Positions 8,994-18,745 of a stretch of DNA of 64,000 bases are shown here, piece after piece. Each line of letters opens with the position of its first letter. Within the stretch, counting starts at the first letter, position 1. The DNA lies in NCBI GenBank assembly GCA_025454795.1, contig JALONT010000010.1, positions 39,844-103,843 on the forward strand, in the 5' to 3' direction. Under the pieces are notes generated by a model. It saw nothing but the letters and a program-made list of their open reading frames with translations, did not search any database and was not told the origin of the DNA. This DNA is from Bacteroidales bacterium. Lineage in GTDB: Bacteria; Bacteroidota; Bacteroidia; Bacteroidales; VadinHA17. A program made the translations under genes and the position numbers.

Positions 8994-10820
8994 TTATATT
9001 TCCCTTACGGCTCCTTTATCAGCTGAGCTTACCGTAGCTGCGTAAGCCCTTAATGAAGCCGGAATTTCCCGGTCTCTTTTTTCAGGTTTGAATGCCAGTT
9101 TTCCTCTTTTTTCTTCTTCTTTATATCTTTTAGTCAGTTCTTTCCCGGTAAGCTTGACATTAATTTCTCTTTGTGAGATATTTATTTCAATTATGTCACC
9201 AGATCTGATCAACGCTATATTGCCCTTCGCAGCAGCCTCAGGCGAAACATGTCCGATAGATAAGCCGGATGTACCTCCGGAAAACCTGCCGTCGGTAATC
9301 AGGGCACATTTTTTTCCAAGTCCCATTGATTTGAGATATGAAGTAGGATAGAGCATCTCCTGCATACCGGGACCTCCCTTTGGCCCTTCATATCTTATAA
9401 CGACAAAGTTACCTTCGCGTACCTTTCCTCCGAGGATCCCTTCGACTGCTTCTTCCTGTGATTCAAAAACAACTGCCGGCCCTGAGAAGGAATACGATCC
9501 GGGATCGACACCTGCGGTCTTGACTATGCATCCATTTTCTGCAATATTCCCATAGAGGACCGCAAGTCCGCCATCTTTGCTATATGGATGCTTAACACTT
9601 CTTATGCAGCCTTTTTCCCTGTCAGTATCAAGCTCTTTATATAAAGTATCCTGGGATCCCATTTCAAGGCTTTTTTTCCCTGCAGGAGCACTTCTGAAAA
9701 AGTCAAATGCTTCCTGTTTTGCTTTTCCGCCCAGAATGTCCCAGTCTGCAATTGCATCGTGCAGGGTTGGGTAATCAACCCGACCCGCTGATGTGTCTAT
9801 CAGGTTATTGCGTTCCAGTTCACCCATTATTGACATGATACCTCCTGCACGGTTTACATCCTGGACATGATAATGTGAGCTTGGTGCGACTTTACAGATA
9901 TTTGGTATTTTACGGGAGAGAGCATCAATATCCTTCATTGTAAAACCGACTCCTGCTTCCTGTGCAAGGGCGAGCAGATGAAGAACAGTATTGGTTGATC
10001 CGCCCATTGCAATATCGAGAGACATTGAATTCAAGAAAGCAGTTTTTGTTGCAATAGAGCGTGGAAGCACGCTGGAGTCTCCCTCCTTGTAGTACCTGTT
10101 TGTCAGACTGACTAAAAGATTTGCTGCTTTCAGGAATAACTTATGACGGTTGGCATGAGTTGCCAGTACAGTACCATTTCCCGGAAGAGCTAAACCCAGC
10201 GCCTCATTCAGGCAATTCATGGAGTTTGCAGTGAACATACCGGAACAGGATCCGCAGGTAGGACACGCTGATCTCTCAGTTTCTCTTAATTCTTCTTCAC
10301 TGACGTTTTTATCAGGACCTTCGACCATAGCATCAATAAGATCGAGGTACCTGTTTCCCAAACGGCCGGCTTCCATAGGACCACCTGATACAAATACTGT
10401 TGGTATATTAAGCCGCAGGGCTGCCATCATCATTCCGGGCGTTATTTTATCGCAGTTGCTGATACAAATCATGGCATCAGCGCAATGGGCATTGCAGACA
10501 TATTCAACACTGTCGGCAATGAGTTCGCGTGAGGGCAGGGAATAGAGCATCCCGGCATGTCCCATCGCTATACCATCGTCGATTGCAATCGTATTGAACT
10601 CTGCTGCAAAAAAACCATGCTTCTCAATCTCTTTCTTGACGATCTGGCCAATTTCATGAAGATGAACATGCCCGGGAACAAACTGTGAAAATGAATTGAC
10701 AATTGCTATTACTGGTTTGCCAAAGCTCTCCTCCTTCATTCCATTTGCACGCCAGAGGCTCCTGGCGCCGGCCATGTTCCTTCCTGTGATCGTTTTTAAG
10801 CTCCTGAGCTGATTTTCCAT
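8994..10820 (-). CDS. ilvD: dihydroxy-acid dehydratase
   Basis: A 608-residue IlvD/Edd-family dehydratase that converts dihydroxy acids to the 2-keto acids preceding valine and isoleucine. Likely Fe-S ligands are C119 or C123 in [12 protein letters not shown] and the cysteines in [11 protein letters not shown] (residues 186-192). The C-terminal [21 protein letters not shown] motif is complete. It is the first structural gene of the operon. Its ATG at 10820 lies 16 bp beyond the T tract of the attenuator terminator, so its transcription depends directly on readthrough there. Confidence 0.95.
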   Translation of the reverse strand: MENQLRSLKTITGRNMAGARSLWRANGMKEESFGKPVIAIVNSFSQFVPGHVHLHEIGQIVKKEIEKHGFFAAEFNTIAIDDGIAMGHAGMLYSLPSRELIADSVEYVCNAHCADAMICISNCDKITPGMMMAALRLNIPTVFVSGGPMEAGRLGNRYLDLIDAMVEGPDKNVSEEELRETERSACPTCGSCSGMFTANSMNCLNEALGLALPGNGTVLATHANRHKLFLKAANLLVSLTNRYYKEGDSSVLPRSIATKTAFLNSMSLDIAMGGSTNTVLHLLALAQEAGVGFTMKDIDALSRKIPNICKVAPSSHYHVQDVNRAGGIMSIMGELERNNLIDTSAGRVDYPTLHDAIADWDILGGKAKQEAFDFFRSAPAGKKSLEMGSQDTLYKELDTDREKGCIRSVKHPYSKDGGLAVLYGNIAENGCIVKTAGVDPGSYSFSGPAVVFESQEEAVEGILGGKVREGNFVVIRYEGPKGGPGMQEMLYPTSYLKSMGLGKKCALITDGRFSGGTSGLSIGHVSPEAAAKGNIALIRSGDIIEINISQREINVKLTGKELTKRYKEEEKRGKLAFKPEKRDREIPASLRAYAATVSSADKGAVREI

Positions 10821-10836
10821 TTTAATACTCTTTTAT

Positions 10837-10865
10837 AAAAAAAAACTTCCCGGTTTTCCGGAAAG
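10837..10865 (-). terminator. attenuator terminator upstream of ilvD
   Basis: Read on the minus strand this is an 8-bp GC-rich stem around an AAAA loop (CTTTCCGG-AAAA-CCGGGAAG, one G-U pair), followed at once by nine Ts. It has the form of an intrinsic terminator, and it lies between the leader peptide and the ilvD start rather than at the end of a gene. The stem can extend further by pairing the upstream AAAG with the start of the T run. Confidence 0.88.
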
Positions 10866-10902
10866 CTTTGGTATGTTTATAGTCTTACATATTACTCCCG
10901 GA
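10857..10902 (-). promoter_or_regulatory. antiterminator pairing of the ilv leader
   Basis: The minus-strand segment TCCGGGAG (10902-10895) comes immediately after the leader stop codon. It can pair over 8 bp, including G-U pairs, with TTTCCGGA (10864-10857), which is the 5' arm of the terminator. The two structures exclude each other. A ribosome stalled on the Leu/Ile/Val codons would leave TCCGGGAG free, so the antiterminator forms and transcription continues. A ribosome that reaches the stop codon would cover TCCGGGAG, and the terminator would form. The pairing is read directly from the sequence; the mechanism is by analogy with enterobacterial ilv and leu leaders. Confidence 0.8.
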
Positions 10903-10962
10903 TCAGGTGCTTTGCACAAGAATAAGAATGAGGGCAACAATATGTAATAAAGAATTTCTCAT
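10903..10962 (-). CDS. branched-chain amino acid leader peptide
   Basis: A 19-codon frame encodes MRNSLLHIVALILILVQST and ends with TGA just before the antiterminator segment. Ten of 19 residues are Leu, Ile or Val, with a run of six (LILILV). All three amino acids made by the downstream operon are represented, as expected of a control peptide. The ATG at 10960-10962 lies 22 nt downstream of the predicted -7 element, so the leader would be translated near the 5' end of the mRNA. The peptide itself probably has no function beyond regulation. Confidence 0.85.
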   Translation of the reverse strand: MRNSLLHIVALILILVQST

Positions 10963-10984
10963 CGTTTTGCTTTAATTCAAGGGA

Positions 10985-11014
10985 CAAAACTAGTCTTAAT
11001 TTTAATATTTCAAA
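10985..11014 (-). promoter_or_regulatory. Bacteroidota-type promoter of the ilv-leu operon
   Basis: On the minus strand TTTG (11014-11011), an 18-nt spacer and TAGTTTTG (10992-10985) match the Bacteroidota housekeeping consensus TTTG ... TAnnTTTG exactly. Transcription would start about 7 nt further on, close upstream of the leader peptide ATG. I see no other promoter candidate in this gap. The rest of the intergenic sequence up to 11135 is AT-rich and shows nothing else. Confidence 0.75.
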
Positions 11015-11135
11015 GAGAAAAGATAAAAAATCTTTATTTTGGTTATAATTTAAATGAATTATGAATAGATTTTCATCTGTTCTATTTTTGGATAAGAGGG
11101 TCAGGATGAACTCCTTAAAGCCAGGTCTCAGGTAA

Positions 11136-13385
11136 TTATTTTTCGGTATCTCTAAGGATATATTCGTAATACGAACCGTATCCTCCTCCCTTATTACGGG
11201 CAAGCCAGAGTTTATATTCAATATCCCGGGAAGGAGTGACATAACGTTTATCAATGGATGTAGGGGCTGTAATTACAATAATTGCACGTCGTCCGTCTGT
11301 ATCAACGCCATTAATTACAATTTCAATCCGGAAATCACCACATAAGTCTGCCGTAAACTGGATGTAAGAATTTGGAACAGGATTAGGGCTTTCACCAGGA
11401 ACAAGAATAATATCGGTTCCATTAAAATTGCCAGCTATAGATCCATTTTCCCCGATTAATTCCCTTGTAGGATCTCCATCCCATTCAATGGGAGAGAATC
11501 CAATAGGAAATTTTTCACTTAACTTTATTCCATCTGATGAAAAAAGAAGGTAAATTCTGTCATCATGTCCTGCCCTGTTTGTCATACATTCCATGCCCGG
11601 AGATCCGTCCCAGATGTCCGCTGTCCAGCCAATATGTCCATGCATCCAGGCATTATCGTCTTCACGGTTATTCTTCCATATTACTTCGCCATTGTTCGCA
11701 TCAACCATATAAATACCTGCGTGTGCTGAAGGTTCAACTATATAACATATCTCCAGCCCCGGACGTTCGGGGATATAATCATGTATTGAAATAATATCAG
11801 GGTGCCTGCGGTAAATTGACCAGCGGAATGTGCCATCTGAATTCAGGCAGGTTGTGCCATAAATAACTTCCTGGTTCCCGTCGTTATCCACATCAGCTAT
11901 TTATACTTTATGGCCACCGCTGCCACTTGTTTCCATGAAACTTTTGTAAGTCCGGGTTTTATTGAGATTTTTATCGTAAGCAGATATTATTTCATTTTCG
12001 CAAATTCCCGTTTGAGTTATTATGACAGGATCTTTACCATCCAGGTAAGCAACACTCATCTGTACACGTGTGGAAGAGAGCGAAAAATCAGTTGCCATTT
12101 TATCCCAAAGAGTATTTTTAATTAACCTGCCTGACATGCCATCAAGGATCGCTATGTTTTTATCTTCACCAATCTGAAGGAGGGTAATCACTTCATCTTT
12201 CCCGTCGCCATTCATATCCCAGACATTAAACGGACAATTATTGGCACTTCCATATATGTTACTGTGATGGGCAATATCTTTTCGCGATAGTGATCTGCCT
12301 GTATATGAAAATGCTTCGAGCTGGACCGGTATCCCTGGATCCTGAGACATTTCTTTACAACCATTGTCCAGACGTATTACACAATTAAGCTTCCCATACC
12401 CTTCAATATCTCCAAATACAGGTAACATGTCTCCCTTTTCAAAGACAGGTTTGAATTTCACAACAACCGGATATTTGTCTGCTCCTGCAATAATAGAAGC
12501 CCAGTCAGATGGATTACCTTCTTTCCCGTTATAATCTACGGTAACAACACGGTACTGGTAACGTGTACTATCTCTGATATCAGCTTCATCTACAAATGAG
12601 GTGTTAACCAATGGTTCTTTAATCAGTTTAACACCATTATGTGAACGATAATTACCGGTTATGCGATAGATATTAAATCTCGTTTCTTTGGTATCGCTGT
12701 TGAGCAATGCCCAGCTTCCTCACATTATTAAGCGTTCCCGATCCAGTGGCTTTTCAATCCGGAATATCCATGGTGCCATAAAGGGATCTTCGTTCTGTCC
12801 TACTAATTGCCAGACATTTCCGGCCATTTGATAAAGACCGATCTCATTTTTAAGACCCCATTTAGCAGGTTTAAGATAAACTTTCCACTGGTCATATTTA
12901 CGATCCATGCTTTCGTTGAAATTTATGTTTTCAGTGGTGAGTAATGCTTCGTTATTCCCCCAATAATACCTATAGTTGTTCTTTTTTTCGCCGCGTGCGG
13001 CAATTTCAAATTCAAAGGGAGTCGGAAGACGATGAACACGCCCTGTAATCTGAGTAAGCCATCGGGTATATGCTTCTGCATCGTCACGATTGACAAATAT
13101 TACCGGGTAATCCTCTTTTCCATCTGGTATTATACCTTTTTCCCAATGTAAGGGTGCCGGATATTTCGTATCGTCAATAAAAACTTTGTATTCTAAATTG
13201 GTTATGGGATGATTTAATATTTCAAAATCGCTGATGTTAATGATTCTGTCCTGCCATTCATATTGTATTCCTTTTACCGCTACAAAATCCCCTGGAACAG
13301 AAGGATCATTTTCTTTAACATTCTTGCAGCTCGTTGCAAACAACAGTATCAAAAGGAACGCACAGATATTAATTGTTTTCCTAAT
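11136..13385 (-). pseudogene. broken lipoprotein: FGE-like domain fused to a PL11-type rhamnogalacturonan lyase
   Basis: One reading frame of 750 codons carries three lesions. The expected start codon is ATT (13383-13385), followed by RKTINICAFLLILLFATSC, a normal lipoprotein signal. In-frame stops are TGA at 12720-12722 (codon 222) and TAA at 11901-11903 (codon 495). Residues about 30-205 resemble the formylglycine-generating-enzyme fold (PVIFVNRDDAEAYTRWL, RLPTPFEFEIAARG, GLYQMAGNVW) without the active-site cysteines. From about residue 208 the frame resembles PL11 rhamnogalacturonan lyase (EKPLDR, SWALLNSD, FNIYR; NVWDMNGDGKDEVI; SGGHKV-stop-IADVDNDGNQEVIYG). There are no frameshifts, so the decay looks recent. 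The intact ancestor would have been an outer-surface pectin enzyme. Readthrough is possible but unlikely given the lost start. Confidence 0.75.
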
Positions 13386-13604
13386 CGCACTTTAAGATTA
13401 AGTTTTTACCGTCTCTTACCTGAACCCGGGTACCACTTCGTAATCTGCCATTGTAGTCCGTACTATTTATAAGGCATCATTGTATTTGTGGAAAGGTTCT
13501 GATAATGAATCTATAAATATAAACTTTAACCTGAATTAATTGTATAACAAATGCTGTTATAAGGATGATTTCGTTTAATTTTATTGCTGAATAATTTAAA
13601 TCCA

Positions 13605-16600
13605 ATGAATACTTTAACCGCCATAATTCTTATAGTTCTTTCTCTTCCATACTCCGGGGAAAAGAAGAAGACCTACTCTCCTGCTAAAAGTCAGCGTGTG
13701 GAAAAGATAATCAACTCACAGTGGACATTTAATTATATTCCTTATGAGCAAGCCGATAAGGGATACGAAGCACCGGGGTATATCGATTCAAGGTGGCTGG
13801 CAGTGAGCATTCCGCATACCTGGAGCACTTACGAAACAACAGGTGACAGACACCCGTTCATCAGAGATGCAGCTGAAAGCGACAACACTTACTGGTGGAC
13901 AGGCTGGGGATGGTACCGGAAACATTTTATGATCAGTGAATCAGCAAAGGGGCAAAAAGTATTCCTCGAGTTTGAAGGTGTTCAGAAATACTGTAAGGTA
14001 TGGATCAACGGCAAATACCTCGGCGATCACAAAGGTGGTTATGGATCATTTGATTTTGATCTGACGGATTATATAACCCCCGGGAAAGATAATGTAATTG
14101 CCGTTGCTGTAAACAACAGGCAGAAGGACCCTTACCAGATACCTCCGATGGCGGCAGGCAACTTTAATGTTTACGGAGGTATTTACCGCGATGTAAAGAT
14201 TGTACTAAAAGACAAGCTTTACATTCCAATGCAGGGTTCCGCATCTCATGAAGGCGGTACTTTTGTGACAACCCCGGGAGTGTCTGAGAAAGAGGGCATC
14301 GTAAGGGTACAGACATGGGTGAAAAATGATTACCCTCAACCAAAGATCTGTGTGCTGAACACCTATATTATGGATGCAACCGGCAAAGTGATCCAGGTGC
14401 TAAAGTCAAAGGTCACCATTAATCCGAACCAGCTTTACAAATTTGACCAGACATCAAAACCTGTAGTAAAACCTCATCTGTGGTCAAACGAGGATCCTTG
14501 TTTGTATAAGGTTCATTCAGAGGTAATTGACGGGACAAAAGTTACTGACAGCTATACAAGTCCGCTGGGATTCAGATGGTTCAGATGGGATTATAAAGAA
14601 AACTTCCTTTATGTGAATGGTAAAAAAATGTTGATCCACGGCGGAAACCGTCACCAGGAATATCCATGGCTTGGAGATGCAATCCCAAAGTGGTTAACTC
14701 TAATGGATTATACGGATATGGCAGAAAACCTGAATTATAATTTCATGCGTACTGCACATTACCCGAACGATAAATATGTGTATGAACTGGCAGATAAATT
14801 CGGAATTGTCATAGATGAGGAGTCCCCGAGCATAAAAAATCAGACGTTTTCAGTTGATGTACAGGTTCAGCAGGTGAAGGAGATGATCCGCCGCGATCGC
14901 AATCACCCAAGCATAATGTTCTGGAGCATGGGTAATGAAACAAACCATGCTGTTGACTCAAAATTTGCAATTGCCGAAGATACCACAAGAATACTTACAG
15001 CTAGGAGAGTTCTGGATGGATCAGCAGGCGAATGGGTTACTCACTCTGACGATAACCTTGCAATCGAAAACCTTCTCCGCTGTAATATCCGGGGATGGTA
15101 TAACAAGGATGTAAAAGCCCTTGAGCCTTTGAATGTCCAGCATTGCGGTACAGAAGAACATCAACAGAACATGTTGAAAGCAAGCGGCCTTTTTGGAACA
15201 GCAAATTTATGCACCTGGCTCTATGAAGATCATGGTGCTGACCGGGAATACCTTAATTCGCCACTTCTCCATGTGAATCCAAAGGGCTATGTCGATGTAT
15301 ACAGAGTACCGAAATATGCATACTATTTCTGGCAGGCAACTTACCACGATAAACCAATGGTATTCATTCTGCCTCATTACTGGCGGTCACAATACATTGG
15401 ACAAGAGAAAGATATAGTAGTAAATTCCAATTGCGACAAAGTTGAGCTGAAAGTCAACGGAGTAAGTAAAGGATTTCAGACACCGGATCAGATCAATTTT
15501 CACAGTGTGACTTTTAAGGATGTGCTAATCGAAAAAGGTACAATCAGCGCAGTTGCTTCAAAAGCTGGTAAGACAGTCACTTCAGAGGTTATAATGGCAG
15601 GAGAACCAGCCAGAATTATACTGAAAGGATCCCATCAGAAAATAAAAGCCGACCGGGGTTCTGTAGCCATAATTACTGCCGATATTGTTGATTCAAAGGG
15701 CGTGCATATATATGGTGCAAACAATACGATAAAATGGACAGTCACAGGACCAGCCACGCTGGCAGGACCTTCAGTTTACAAAACAGATATCGACAGGCAT
15801 CATGAAATGGAAGGTGTATGGTATATGGATATGCCTGTTTCCAATGTAATAAGGTCAACAGGGAAACCCGGGAAGATTCATGTTACTGTTTCATCCGGCG
15901 GTCTGGCTTCAGGATCATTCGACATTGAGGCCGGGGAACTGATTACTGAAAACTCAATAATCTCTGAACCCGTTCTTGAAAATGAGGGTCGTGAGCCAGT
16001 TGAAAGACCTGTTATGAATATCTACAGACTTGATGAGATACCAAAGGAAATAAAGCCAACTGAAGATGAGTTCAACCTGGGGTCTTCAGACAGGCAATCT
16101 TATGCAAAAGTGATGAGGGATTACATATTGAAGAACAATCCTGCGACCGATACATCAACAATCGAGGTCAGGGTTCTGATTGAATTATTTTCTTCCCATC
16201 TATTGAATAACAGCGGTAAGCTGGTGGCGGACGATTATAATTTCAATACCGATCATTACAATAACTGCAGGCTCATCTCTGGCTATATCAACGCAACAAA
16301 ACTACCACAATTATTCAAGGAGACATTAAAGAAATATTACGCAGATGCGATCATCAGGCAGGGGAGCGAGAAAAATGCAGGTGATGAAATGAACTGGCTC
16401 AACTGGATCCCATCGGGAGGCACAGTACTTATTTCGCAGGAAGGCTCAGCTCCGGTGTGGCCTAAAGGGACGATCGTAACTTCTAAAACTGAACTTGCCG
16501 ATCTGATAGCAGTTGTTTACCCGGTATTTGTTAATTACAGCGAAGACGCAAAGGAGAGAGCTCTTTCATTTACCAGCAAGATGAATCCATATATAATAGT

Positions 16601-16718
16601 TAAGGAGTCAGGTGAGCAGAGCAGGGAGGGAGACCAGACGAAGAAAATAACTGTCTCATATGCAGCCGAAAAAGGAAAACCTATACTTATACCTTTAATA
16701 AAATTTATCTCAGAGTAA
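13605..16718 (+). CDS. exported glycoside hydrolase family 2 protein (beta-galactosidase-like)
   Basis: About 1037 residues from the ATG at 13605, which gives a signal peptide (MNTLTAIILIVLSLPYSG). A TTG 21 bp upstream is in frame but less likely. The order is: GH2 sugar-binding jelly roll (about 35-205, with WYRKHF and VWINGKYLGDHKGGYGSF), Ig-like domain (about 240-335), TIM barrel (about 340-610) with the acid/base motif SMGNETNH, then a DUF4982-like and Ig-like part (KVELKVNGVSKGF; PARIILKGS). A C-terminal region of about 250 residues is one I do not recognise. It probably removes beta-linked sugars from plant cell-wall glycans. It is divergent from the broken rhamnogalacturonan lyase gene, which suggests a pectin side-chain substrate; substrate specificity is not readable from sequence. 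Confidence 0.85.
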   Translation: MNTLTAIILIVLSLPYSGEKKKTYSPAKSQRVEKIINSQWTFNYIPYEQADKGYEAPGYIDSRWLAVSIPHTWSTYETTGDRHPFIRDAAESDNTYWWTGWGWYRKHFMISESAKGQKVFLEFEGVQKYCKVWINGKYLGDHKGGYGSFDFDLTDYITPGKDNVIAVAVNNRQKDPYQIPPMAAGNFNVYGGIYRDVKIVLKDKLYIPMQGSASHEGGTFVTTPGVSEKEGIVRVQTWVKNDYPQPKICVLNTYIMDATGKVIQVLKSKVTINPNQLYKFDQTSKPVVKPHLWSNEDPCLYKVHSEVIDGTKVTDSYTSPLGFRWFRWDYKENFLYVNGKKMLIHGGNRHQEYPWLGDAIPKWLTLMDYTDMAENLNYNFMRTAHYPNDKYVYELADKFGIVIDEESPSIKNQTFSVDVQVQQVKEMIRRDRNHPSIMFWSMGNETNHAVDSKFAIAEDTTRILTARRVLDGSAGEWVTHSDDNLAIENLLRCNIRGWYNKDVKALEPLNVQHCGTEEHQQNMLKASGLFGTANLCTWLYEDHGADREYLNSPLLHVNPKGYVDVYRVPKYAYYFWQATYHDKPMVFILPHYWRSQYIGQEKDIVVNSNCDKVELKVNGVSKGFQTPDQINFHSVTFKDVLIEKGTISAVASKAGKTVTSEVIMAGEPARIILKGSHQKIKADRGSVAIITADIVDSKGVHIYGANNTIKWTVTGPATLAGPSVYKTDIDRHHEMEGVWYMDMPVSNVIRSTGKPGKIHVTVSSGGLASGSFDIEAGELITENSIISEPVLENEGREPVERPVMNIYRLDEIPKEIKPTEDEFNLGSSDRQSYAKVMRDYILKNNPATDTSTIEVRVLIELFSSHLLNNSGKLVADDYNFNTDHYNNCRLISGYINATKLPQLFKETLKKYYADAIIRQGSEKNAGDEMNWLNWIPSGGTVLISQEGSAPVWPKGTIVTSKTELADLIAVVYPVFVNYSEDAKERALSFTSKMNPYIIVKESGEQSREGDQTKKITVSYAAEKGKPILIPLIKFISE

Positions 16719-16783
16719 GAATTACCAGGCAAATCTCTTTACTACCCTTTATACTCAACTTTTTTCTCTTTTTTAAAGCTTAA

Positions 16784-16927
16784 TTAACCACGGTTGCACT
16801 GAGTAATTGCTGAGTTACACTGTTAAAGACCTGGAATAATATTGAAAGTTAGATTAGAAAGATTCTTTTTAGCTGATGTATTTACTCCGTAAAACCTCCG
16901 TGTAACTTCGTGTAACTCCGTGGTTAA
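16784..16927. repeat. inverted-repeat element bounded by TTAACCACGG / CCGTGGTTAA
   Basis: A 144-bp element has perfect 10-bp terminal inverted repeats (16784-16793 and 16918-16927). Internal GAGTTACACTG / GTGTAACTCCGTG segments also pair. It is related to the leuA-leuC spacer element. No reading frame is present. It fills most of the gap after the GH2 gene. Confidence 0.75.
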
Positions 16928-17007
16928 TAAAAATATAACAGAATTTATATAACCCTTTAATAATTTTGAATTATCTCATCTACATGGGAGAAGATTTAGT
17001 TAAATGA

Positions 17008-17193
17008 TTATTTAACCCATTTTGCTTTCCATGCAGGGTAATCTTTCAGAATCTTATCAGGACCATCGGTATACCGGATGAATCCGTTTCGTCTTTCATA
17101 TCCTATCTCTTCGATCCTCTTCTTTTTTATTGCGTCACGGTCGCATACAAATGGTTCTCCTGTTTTATGTAAAGCTTTGCATAAATTCTTCAA
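17008..17193 (-). pseudogene. possible C-terminal remnant of an unknown gene
   Basis: A 61-codon frame ends RYTDGPDKILKDYPAWKAKWVK, which has the charged, Trp-rich look of a real protein C-terminus. Its first dozen codons lie on the boundary of the IS4-type remnant on the opposite strand. The best reading is a gene whose 5' part was lost when the insertion sequence arrived or was deleted. I do not recognise the family, and it may be only a chance frame. Confidence 0.25.
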
Positions 17194-17461
17194 ATGGATT
17201 AAACAACATTTGCGAATAAAAACCCTCTGGGGAACTTCGCCAAATGCTGTTAAAACTCAAATTTGGATAGCAGTTTGCACTTACTTGCTGATCGCATATG
17301 CCAAAAATCAATTAAAAAGTGGCCTTACTTTGTATGAAATCACACAAATTTTAAGTGTTTCTGCATTTGACAAAACACCTATAAATGAGCTACTTACAAA
17401 CTTTTAAAAGAATGCTGAAATCAAAGATATCTATAATCAATTGAATTTGTTCGAGTTATAA
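17186..17461 (+). pseudogene. IS4-family transposase, C-terminal remnant
   Basis: From about 17186 the plus frame reads FFKWIKQHLRIKTLWGTS, NAVKTQIWIAVCTYLL and LYEITQILSVSAFDKTPI, then a TAA at 17405-17407, and continues in the same frame as KNAEIKDIYNQLNLFEL with a second TAA at 17459-17461. This is the usual end of IS4-type (DUF4372) transposases in Bacteroidota. The N-terminal three quarters, including most of the catalytic triad, are missing, so the element is dead. The internal TAA is an extra nonsense change. Confidence 0.75.
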
Positions 17462-17477
17462 CGCACCACTAGTGATC

Positions 17478-18745
17478 TCAATCATAAGATTTATATCTCT
17501 CATTTACAATATTATTATATATCGATCCAAATGTGAACCTTAATCCAAGGCTGCCATTTATTTCATAAGTAGTTGCGAGTTTACGCCTTTTTAATAAAAT
17601 ATCTTCCCTGGAAGCATCTCCTGTTGGCAGATATAATTGATCATGTATAACTTCTGATTGTAACTCACAGAAGACTGAGAAATTTTTTGTGAGGCGGAGG
17701 GAAAAATATGATTCGAGAGTCAGTCTGCTTTTCGAGAAATCATGAAAATAATGTCTGCCTTCCAACCCGACAGATATTTCACCCCATGGTTGGATCAATA
17801 TAAGATTCACAAGCATCGATTCCGAAAGAAGTGTTTCCTTCATCTTTTCATAAATCGTCTGCTCGGTATAATTAATAAAATTAAAGCCTGCATTATAACG
17901 GATTGAAAATATTCTCCGGTTACTTTCTGCCCAGGGAAAGAAATTATATTCTATTCCAGCGGAAGTACCATAATCGTGTTTTATGTTCAGATAAGTTTGT
18001 GATTCATAACTTCCAAAAAATCCGGTTGACCATTTAGTATTTATGCTCTTTATTAAATATGCAGTAAGATTTCTGGAATCCTGATTATCGGAAATTAGCT
18101 GATCATCATCATAATAATTTTCACGGTTTATTTCGGATTCTGCCTCGATCCTTGTTTTCCATTCTTCAGTGATTTTTTCTATTCTTATTTCTGAGGTAAT
18201 CGAATACGCATTCTGACTCTCCTCTTTCTGAAATTCACCACCGGTCTCAAATCTGAATACCCATTTATTCCACGGATCAATCAATTGTAGTCCTGCTTTT
18301 TTATTCCCGTTTTCGTTAATATCAATTTTCACATCATCCAGGCTACCGTTCTTAGCATAATATTGAAGTATGCCTGTTTTTAACGACTTAAGGAGCTCTT
18401 TCCTGATGTAGTCTTCAGTATCAGTTTGACTGGTTATCACATTGTATTCAAGGTTGGTACCTTTAAAATCTTTTAATCCAATAAAATTTAAAAAGTATTT
18501 ATGTCCACCTCCCCCGGTTTTTGAATCGGTAACAAGAACATGAATATCAGCCAGTTGCGGATCACGTACAAACGATATGAAAGGCAATTCCTGTCTCACA
18601 TAATTAAAATCACATTCTTCACAATCGAGAAAAAAATTCAGGGTCCCCGGTTTCTGACCCGTACCCTGACCGTTCCCTTCGAAAACGGACTGTGACAGGA
18701 GTGTAAATGTCAATATAACTATTAAAGAAAATTTCCTGTTTATTA
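17478..18745 (-). CDS. predicted outer-membrane beta-barrel protein, unusual start
   Basis: About 410-420 residues. After a hydrophobic leader (NRKFSLIVILTFTLLSQSVF), a short periplasmic domain has FLDCEECDFNYVRQELPFISFVRD and HVLVTDSKTGGGGHKYFLNFIG. The rest alternates aromatic and polar residues in the manner of a barrel and ends GSLGLRFTFGSIYNN. Similar proteins are known in Bacteroidota and neighbouring phyla, function unknown. No ATG opens this frame: upstream comes TGA, then GAA GAA ATA ATA AAC AGG. Start options are ATA near 18745 or TTG at 18713. The frame overlaps the stop of the preceding GH28-like gene, so it may be translated by coupling, or it may be start-damaged. I give the longest plausible extent. 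Confidence 0.6.

Noticed and set aside
10837..10962. T-box riboswitch before ilvD
   Set aside because: No T-box motif or stem I elements are seen; the Leu/Ile/Val-rich short frame explains the terminator better.
10892..11254. A 120-codon minus frame across the ilv promoter and leader
   Set aside because: It overlaps the promoter, leader and the end of the lyase pseudogene, and shows no family features; the in-register leader-terminator arrangement explains the sequence better.
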